This document shows, piece after piece, positions 58,797 through 64,000 of a stretch of DNA of 64,000 bases (within the stretch, counting starts at the first letter, position 1; each line of letters opens with the position of its first letter). The stretch is from positions 1-64,000 of the forward strand of contig JBOEGE010000010.1 of NCBI GenBank assembly GCA_050633265.1, written 5' to 3'. The DNA is from JBLHZY01 sp050633265. Its GTDB lineage: Bacteria; Pseudomonadota; Alphaproteobacteria; Rhodobacterales; Rhodobacteraceae. Made by a program: the position numbers and the translations under genes. The notes under the pieces are model-generated. The model searched no databases. It had not been told where the DNA came from and saw nothing but the letters and a program-made list of their open reading frames with translations.

Positions 58797-60884
58797 TTAC
58801 GCATCGTAATACCCGCCCCCATAGCTTGAATAAGCTCCGTAGGCCTCGCCGTAGCCATATTTCTTCATCCCTTTTGGATCGACTTGCGAGAGCACCAGCC
58901 CGGTTGGTTTGAGGTTCACCGCGGCCAGTTCATTCAGAGCGGCGCGCAGTTGGGTTTTGGTCGTGCTATCCCATTTCACCGTAAACATAATCGCATCGCA
59001 GAGCTGCCCGATAACGCGGGCATCGGGCACGACGAGAACAGGCGGCGTATCAATGATGATATAGTCGTAAATGGCGCGGGCTTCTTTGAGGAAGGCGGCG
59101 AATTTATCCGAGGCAAAAACATCGGCGGCATTGATATGCGAGACCTGCCCCATCAAAATATCCGCACCCATCCGCTCGCTTTTGATCACAGCATCATCCA
59201 AAGCAACCTCGCCAGAAACCACGGAGAGAATCCCATGCTCGCCCGCTTCAACCTTGAAATATTCGTCAAGCGTGCGGCGGCGAATATCGCCCTCAATCAA
59301 CAAGACTTTTTTGCCCATCCCGGAAAGGTTTTGAACAAGCGAAATCGCCTGAGTTGTTTTGCCTTCTCCGGGGATTGTTGAGGTCGACATGATGATTTGC
59401 GGCGGGTGATCAACATCAGACAACAGAATAGACGTGCGCATGTTGCGAACGGCTTCAACCGCGGGTGATGTCGGCTTGTCTTTGAGATATTGGATAAGAT
59501 CGCCGCGCGCGACTGTTGGAAAGAGCGGGATCTGCCCAATAACCTGCAAGCCGGTCGATGCTTGCAGATCTTCTGCGTTGCGAAACCCATTGGCGCGCAT
59601 CTCACGCAGCAAAACAAAACCCGCGCCCGCCATGAGCCCAAGGATAAGCGACAGCGCAGCAACCATGCTTGTGCGCGGCGAGACTTTTTGCCCATCAATC
59701 GCAGTCGACAAAACCCGTGCATCGGGCTGTTGGATGCCTTGCTGGATGGTTGTTTCTTTGAGACGGGTCAGGAAGGTCTCATAGAGCACAGAGGTCGTAT
59801 CGGCTTCGCGCTGAAGCTGCTGCAATTGTGCGAGTTTCGTCGCCTGCTCATCAACCCGCGCTTCGATCGCTATGATTGTTTCTTCCAGCGCATCGACCTG
59901 TGTTTGCGCCCGCTCGACCGCGCTTTTGGAGCGTTCGATCAAAGAGGTGAGGCGCTTTTGAAATGCGTTATCCTCTGCCAGCAGCGCGCGCGGTGTTCCC
60001 AGCCGGGCAAGGCGTGTGAGGGTTGGATCTTGGGTGAGTTCGAGAATGGCGGTGATATCATTGGTTGCGACAACCGTTGTGAGCTGAGTCAAATTCGCGG
60101 CGGCCTGCGCGGCATCATTGCGCTCACCAATCAAACGTTCGCGCAGATCGCGCACCTGTTGGTTCAGCAGTTGCAAGCCTTCTGCATTGATATAATCCGC
60201 AGCGGCCGTTTGATTTTTGAGCTCATCATCGCGGTTTTTCAGCTCTTCCTCGAGCTCGACCACACGGGCCGAAAGCCATGTCACAGCATCTTCAAGGGTC
60301 TCAAACTTTACGCGAATTTGATCCTCAAGGTAGAGCTTGGCCAAAGTATTGGCGATGATCCGCGATTTCTCTGCGCTTTGCGTCGTTACGCTGATGGAGA
60401 TGATAAAAGTCTGGCGGCGCACAGAGGTTGAAATGGCGGCCTGAAGATTGGCAACGATCTTGTTCAGGACCTGTTGCTCGCTCATCTCTTCATTGCTGCG
60501 GCCAAGCAAAGCGCCAAGCGAAAAAAGCGGCTTGTCGCGAATGGCCGGGTTAAATTCAGGATCATTGACCAGATCAAGCTTGGCCGCCAATCTCTCCATC
60601 AGATCGCGCGAGCGCATCACCTCTAACTCAGTGTTAAGGGATTCACTTTCTGAAGAAACGCCTGTCGCCACGGCCTGAATATCAATGACCGATGGTCCTC
60701 TTTCCTTCACCGCAAGGGTTGTGGAGGATGTATAGGTCGGAACGGCGACAAACAGCGCATAGAGAATGCCCAGAACCGCGGCGGTGATGGCTGCCAGAGC
60801 GATCCAGGCCTTCCCGCGCCATAGGGTGCCAAGCAGGGCGGCAAGATCAATCTCGTCCTCAAAATCTTTAACGGTATCACTCAC
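58797..60884 (-). CDS. wzc: Polysaccharide co-polymerase with tyrosine autokinase (Wzc/ExoP-like)
   Basis: 695 residues. The N-terminal Wzz domain has a membrane helix at about 32-52, a long periplasmic coiled-coil region (about 190-400), a second membrane helix near 428-450, and a C-terminal BY-kinase with Walker A STIPGEGKTT, Walker A' LLIEGDIRR and Walker B IIIDTPPVL. The C-terminus is tyrosine-rich (YGYGEAYGAYSSYGGGYYDA), the autophosphorylation cluster. It controls chain length and export of an exopolysaccharide with the Wza-like protein encoded upstream. Confidence 0.93.
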   Translation of the reverse strand: MSDTVKDFEDEIDLAALLGTLWRGKAWIALAAITAAVLGILYALFVAVPTYTSSTTLAVKERGPSVIDIQAVATGVSSESESLNTELEVMRSRDLMERLAAKLDLVNDPEFNPAIRDKPLFSLGALLGRSNEEMSEQQVLNKIVANLQAAISTSVRRQTFIISISVTTQSAEKSRIIANTLAKLYLEDQIRVKFETLEDAVTWLSARVVELEEELKNRDDELKNQTAAADYINAEGLQLLNQQVRDLRERLIGERNDAAQAAANLTQLTTVVATNDITAILELTQDPTLTRLARLGTPRALLAEDNAFQKRLTSLIERSKSAVERAQTQVDALEETIIAIEARVDEQATKLAQLQQLQREADTTSVLYETFLTRLKETTIQQGIQQPDARVLSTAIDGQKVSPRTSMVAALSLILGLMAGAGFVLLREMRANGFRNAEDLQASTGLQVIGQIPLFPTVARGDLIQYLKDKPTSPAVEAVRNMRTSILLSDVDHPPQIIMSTSTIPGEGKTTQAISLVQNLSGMGKKVLLIEGDIRRRTLDEYFKVEAGEHGILSVVSGEVALDDAVIKSERMGADILMGQVSHINAADVFASDKFAAFLKEARAIYDYIIIDTPPVLVVPDARVIGQLCDAIMFTVKWDSTTKTQLRAALNELAAVNLKPTGLVLSQVDPKGMKKYGYGEAYGAYSSYGGGYYDA

Positions 60885-61000
60885 GAGATATGGCCCTTCT
60901 GTCCTGTCACAGGCGCGCAGAGCGGCCTTATCTTTGTCTTGCTTGTAGCAGCACGGTCGAAAACATCAATCGGTGGCGGGGCCGATAACAGCAAATTGCC

Positions 61001-61744
61001 TCATAGGGTTTCTTGCAAAAACGATACATCCGCCCCGGCAAAGATCGCGGCCGTCAGGGCACCTGTGGCATAGGCGCCTGTATCAATGCTGACGCGCCCC
61101 TGCGCGATCGACGGCTGATCAACAATTGTATGGCCGTGCACAACCCAATGCCCATCTACGCGGGCTTGCTTGCGAAATTGCGGATGGCCCCAGATCAGCG
61201 GCTTTTCCCCCTGCTCTTCTATCGGCACCTCTGGATTGGCGCCTGCATGGATCGCATAGAGATTGCCGTATTTTGCATAAAGCGGGCGCTGCATCAGCCA
61301 GTTGATTTGCTTGTCGCCCATGGCCAGCGCCAAAGCATCGCGCATTTTGGTGAGCTCGCTTTGTGCGCCCGAAACACCATAACTTGCCACCGTTTGAAGC
61401 CCACCATTGCGCAACCACCGCGCCCCGCGTTCCTCTGGGTTATCAAGAAAATCGAGGCACATGCGCTCGTGATTGCCGAGCAGGCAGGTGGCCTCGGGCA
61501 TATCCATCACCATCTCGATCACACGCGCGCTTTGTTCACCGCGATCAATCAGATCACCAACGAAAAGAATATGGGCCTCTGGATGCGCAGATTGAAGCTT
61601 GCCAACAAGCCCTTCTGCCAATTTGGCGCAGCCATGAATATCGCCAATCGCCGCAAGCGGCCCATTCACCAAAAGAGGCTGAATGTCGATCTCAGGCGCG
61701 GGGGGCGGCACCTTTCCAAAGAGGCGGCTCAAAAAATTTCTCAT
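61001..61744 (-). CDS. Calcineurin-like (PPP-type) metallophosphatase
   Basis: 247 residues with the two-metal phosphatase signatures GDIHGC, VGDLIDRGEQS and LGNHERM, and a C-terminal VVHGHTIV. Lying between wzc and wza, it may remove phosphate from a capsule regulator; classic Wzc partners are low-molecular-weight tyrosine phosphatases, so this would be a substitute (inference). Confidence 0.88.
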   Translation of the reverse strand: MRNFLSRLFGKVPPPAPEIDIQPLLVNGPLAAIGDIHGCAKLAEGLVGKLQSAHPEAHILFVGDLIDRGEQSARVIEMVMDMPEATCLLGNHERMCLDFLDNPEERGARWLRNGGLQTVASYGVSGAQSELTKMRDALALAMGDKQINWLMQRPLYAKYGNLYAIHAGANPEVPIEEQGEKPLIWGHPQFRKQARVDGHWVVHGHTIVDQPSIAQGRVSIDTGAYATGALTAAIFAGADVSFLQETL

Positions 61745-61782
61745 CTGCCCTCTGCCGTATTGAATTGCAGCGCCAAAGCCCC

Positions 61783-63138
61783 CTACCCTGTAACGCCTGC
61801 GAGCCCTGCATTAAACAGCGATGGCAAAGCTTGCTGAAGCGCGCGGCCCCAAGTTGTAATCGGCTGGGCTTTGATGAAAACAATATCGTTTGGACGCATT
61901 TCAAAACGCGTTGCCATGGTCATATTAACGACATTGCGCGCATCAAGATGATAGGCCAAAACCCGGGCGCTTTCATCTGAACGCAGCACATAAATCTGTG
62001 AAGGATTGCCCGTCGCTGTGGCAACCCCGCCCGCATCGAGCAGCACTTCTGCAAGCGTGATATCATTCTCAAACGGCAGCGGCATCCGCGCTTGCGTGCC
62101 AACTTCGCCCATCAAGAAAACATAATCGCGATCAACAGCACCCGCCTCAAGGCGCGCATTAAACGTGCTGCGCCGCTCTTGCAATTCATTGCGGCGCATC
62201 AAAATCTCGGCCTGCAATTCATCAAGCGCTGCATTGCGCGCCCGTTGGCGCAGATCAAGCACGTTGATTTTACTTTCATAAAACGCCTGCGCCTGTGTCA
62301 GGTCATAGGCATCATCCACATAAACACTATCCCCATCTGCAAGGGTCGTTTTTTGCAGGTTTTGGTCTTTGAAATAATTCTCAAGCGGGATCTGATAAAG
62401 CGTGCCATCGCGGTAAATGCGGATCGTGGCATATTGCTGCTGCTTGATCGTGATGCCGCCCGCGGCCGTCAAAGCTTCATCCAGACGCAGCGGCGAAAGG
62501 CTGATCGGAACGAGAATGGATTGCCCAACGGCCCCGCCAATGCTCACGCGTTTGGATTTAAACTCAGCGATCTCAAGGCTAAACTCCGGGTCGAGCTGAT
62601 TTTGAACAAGGCGGCGAAACACCCGCTCTTCGGCCTCTTCAACCGTTAACCCTGCAATCGGAACCGCGCCCACTTCGGGGATCGCAATCGCGCCATCATC
62701 GCGCACCGTATAGCCCTGGCGCTGACTCTGGGCTGCAAGCAATCCGCTTAGCTGCTCAACTGTATTTCCGCCCGCGCGGGTTGCCAGAAGGATCACATCA
62801 CCAATGCCGATCTCATAAGGCGCGGCGGGGATTTCCGGCGGCGCGCGCAGGATCATCTGCGCAGGCGGTGTAAGATCAGGAACGTCGGGCTCTTGCGGCA
62901 AAGCCCCAAACCCGCGCACAGCACCGCCCGCCCCGGCTGTTTGAAAAAACGCCGCCGGCAAGCTTCGCGGCGTATAGGCAGAGCGATTGGCCGTGCTCAG
63001 GGAGTCCGGCGTTACAGGGATAACCGTTACATCAAGAGCGGTGTTTTCTGTGGAAACTGTTGGGCTTGTATAGGTCACGCCACAAGCACTCAGTGTGAGC
63101 GCAACACAGGCGGCAACACTCATACGAATAAGCAACAT
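61783..63138 (-). CDS. wza: Outer-membrane polysaccharide export lipoprotein (Wza/OMA-like)
   Basis: 451 residues with a lipobox LSAC (Cys19), a Poly_export domain (IPAAPYEIGIGDVILLATRAGG) and SLBB-type repeats (VSIGGAVGQSILVPISLSPLRLDEALTAAGGI, then VFLMGEVGTQARMPLPF). It forms the outer-membrane exit channel for the polysaccharide. The start may also be the Met at residue 6. Followed by phosphatase and wzc on the same strand. Confidence 0.92.
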   Translation of the reverse strand: MLLIRMSVAACVALTLSACGVTYTSPTVSTENTALDVTVIPVTPDSLSTANRSAYTPRSLPAAFFQTAGAGGAVRGFGALPQEPDVPDLTPPAQMILRAPPEIPAAPYEIGIGDVILLATRAGGNTVEQLSGLLAAQSQRQGYTVRDDGAIAIPEVGAVPIAGLTVEEAEERVFRRLVQNQLDPEFSLEIAEFKSKRVSIGGAVGQSILVPISLSPLRLDEALTAAGGITIKQQQYATIRIYRDGTLYQIPLENYFKDQNLQKTTLADGDSVYVDDAYDLTQAQAFYESKINVLDLRQRARNAALDELQAEILMRRNELQERRSTFNARLEAGAVDRDYVFLMGEVGTQARMPLPFENDITLAEVLLDAGGVATATGNPSQIYVLRSDESARVLAYHLDARNVVNMTMATRFEMRPNDIVFIKAQPITTWGRALQQALPSLFNAGLAGVTG

Positions 63139-63389
63139 CTAGGATTCCAACTTCGGCCACAGGATAGGAACCAACATTAACCGTGTTTCTCAATCTGTGC
63201 CACCGCCCAAATAGGCCAACGGCGCTTTACGGCGCAAAGTTGTTGTTAGATTGACACGGCACCCCCCCCGCGCGGCCAGGAAAATGGGCCGCCGCTGCGC
63301 GCGATTGCGATCACTGCGCTCTCTTTGAAAATGAAGCGTTTTGCACGCGATTCAAAGCGAAACGGCCCCCAATAGCCAAAAACCTGGCC

Positions 63390-64000
63390 CTAATACCGCA
63401 ATTGCGTGCGCATATAACTGTCGCTGATAACGCCCGTCATTGCCGCGCGCGCAGCTGTCGCTTCTCCATGGGCGATGGCAATGGCAATGGCGCGGTGTTT
63501 GCGGGCCACATCGACCTTACTTTGCGGAAACGCATCGTTTGCCTCGGTCATAAACAGCGAATAAAGCGCCGTTTGGACCATATCACCCAATGAATGCAGG
63601 AAACGATTGCCCGAGAGCTTGAGAATCTGTTTGTGGAACTCGTAATCAGCAACAGCAAAGGCGGCGCGATCTGTTGCGTTTTCCATATCGTCGCAAAGCT
63701 GGGTCAGCCGTGCGCTATCAACCGAATTGACCATAGTTGCGGCTTTTGCGGCGGCGGCAGGCTCAAAAATCATCCGGATTTCAAAAAGCTCTTCATAGAA
63801 TTGGGCCGGATTCTTCTGCGCGGCGTGCCACATCAAGACATCCTCATCAAACATGTTCCAATCGTCTGAGCGGCGCACATGGGTTCCTACCTTGGCCTTG
63901 GATTGGATCAGGCCTTTGGCGATCAATGTCTTTTTGGCTTCGCGAACAACGGTGCGCGAGACCCCATACATTTCGCAAAGATCCGGATCCAATGGGATCA
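63390..64000 (-). CDS. GntR-family regulator with FCD domain, partial (cut by right window edge)
   Basis: The visible 200 or so residues begin inside the winged helix (PDLCEMYGVSRTVVREAKKTL), followed by a FadR-C (FCD) ligand domain with the metal-binding His/Asp pattern (EELFEIRMIFEP, DYEFHKQIL, VARKHRAIAIAI). The first 30-40 residues lie beyond the window. Such regulators often sense sugar acids or other carboxylates. The 251 bases between it and wza contain no supported gene. Confidence 0.9.
   Translation of the reverse strand, partial: IPLDPDLCEMYGVSRTVVREAKKTLIAKGLIQSKAKVGTHVRRSDDWNMFDEDVLMWHAAQKNPAQFYEELFEIRMIFEPAAAAKAATMVNSVDSARLTQLCDDMENATDRAAFAVADYEFHKQILKLSGNRFLHSLGDMVQTALYSLFMTEANDAFPQSKVDVARKHRAIAIAIAHGEATAARAAMTGVISDSYMRTQLRY

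Noticed and set aside
58649..58912. Short plus-strand frame next to wzc
   Set aside because: No start signal or motif and it overlaps the wzc 3' end on the opposite strand.
1..64000. CRISPR arrays, rRNA and tRNA genes
   Set aside because: No regularly spaced repeats and no tRNA- or rRNA-like sequence was recognised by eye on either strand.

Overview
The window looks like part of an extrachromosomal replicon (large plasmid or chromid) of an alphaproteobacterium of the Rhodobacterales / Roseobacter group. The evidence is a GC-rich coding style, many TRAP transporters and CoA-ester catabolic genes, and above all a replication and partition module at about 42.9-46.6 kb: parA and parB in an overlapping operon, four near-identical palindromes that look like parS centromere sites, an iteron-bearing intergenic region, and a divergent small replicase with a DnaA-N-like C-terminal domain, as known from DnaA-like plasmids of Rhodobacterales. 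No rRNA, tRNA or CRISPR array was recognised.

Layout. 0-3.7 kb: a minus-strand operon of two hot-dog (MaoC-like) proteins, a thiolase-fold protein without the thiolase cysteine, a DUF35 zinc-ribbon protein and an SDR (cut by the left edge). It resembles the hydratase / retro-aldolase modules (ChsH1-ChsH2-Ltp2) of acyl side-chain degradation. A crotonase-family gene diverges from it. 4-14.5 kb: a sugar-type ABC importer operon whose second permease is fused to an SMP-30/strictosidine-synthase-like propeller, followed by a second propeller protein, ATPase, zinc alcohol dehydrogenase, aldehyde dehydrogenase and a LysR regulator. 14.5-20.4 kb: CoA-ester catabolism (hydratase, MmgE/PrpD, acyl-CoA dehydrogenase, thiolase) with an IclR regulator and two matching operator palindromes. 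20.4-27.6 kb: two-subunit aconitase X, a FAD oxidoreductase, LysR and a TRAP transporter. 27.7-34.7 kb: IlvD/Edd dehydratase, SDR, dienelactone hydrolase, MarR and a second TRAP transporter; two of its promoters share a palindromic element.

35-42.8 kb: a KefC-type antiporter, then an accessory islet holding a probable periplasmic delta-class carbonic anhydrase, a 5'-truncated Ntox15-type (Tde-like) DNase toxin with its GAD-like/DUF1851 immunity gene, and a secreted ankyrin protein; then TetR plus a CocE-type hydrolase with a clear TetR-type operator between them. 42.9-52 kb: the replicon backbone, a damaged tyrosine recombinase, an Rrf2 regulator with an unusual composite inverted repeat at its 3' end, a ZrgABCDE-like metal (zinc) uptake operon and a serine-resolvase remnant. 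52-58.3 kb: type II NADH dehydrogenase, the biotin ECF transporter bioMNY, a nitroreductase, and convergent genes for an acyl-CoA ligase and a thiolase that lacks its second catalytic cysteine. 58.8-63.1 kb: capsule/exopolysaccharide genes (Wzc-like tyrosine kinase, phosphatase, Wza-like export lipoprotein). The right edge cuts a GntR/FCD regulator.

All functional calls come from reading protein motifs and gene order; no database search was run. Start codons were moved from the longest open frame where a ribosome binding site or family alignment favoured a later start.
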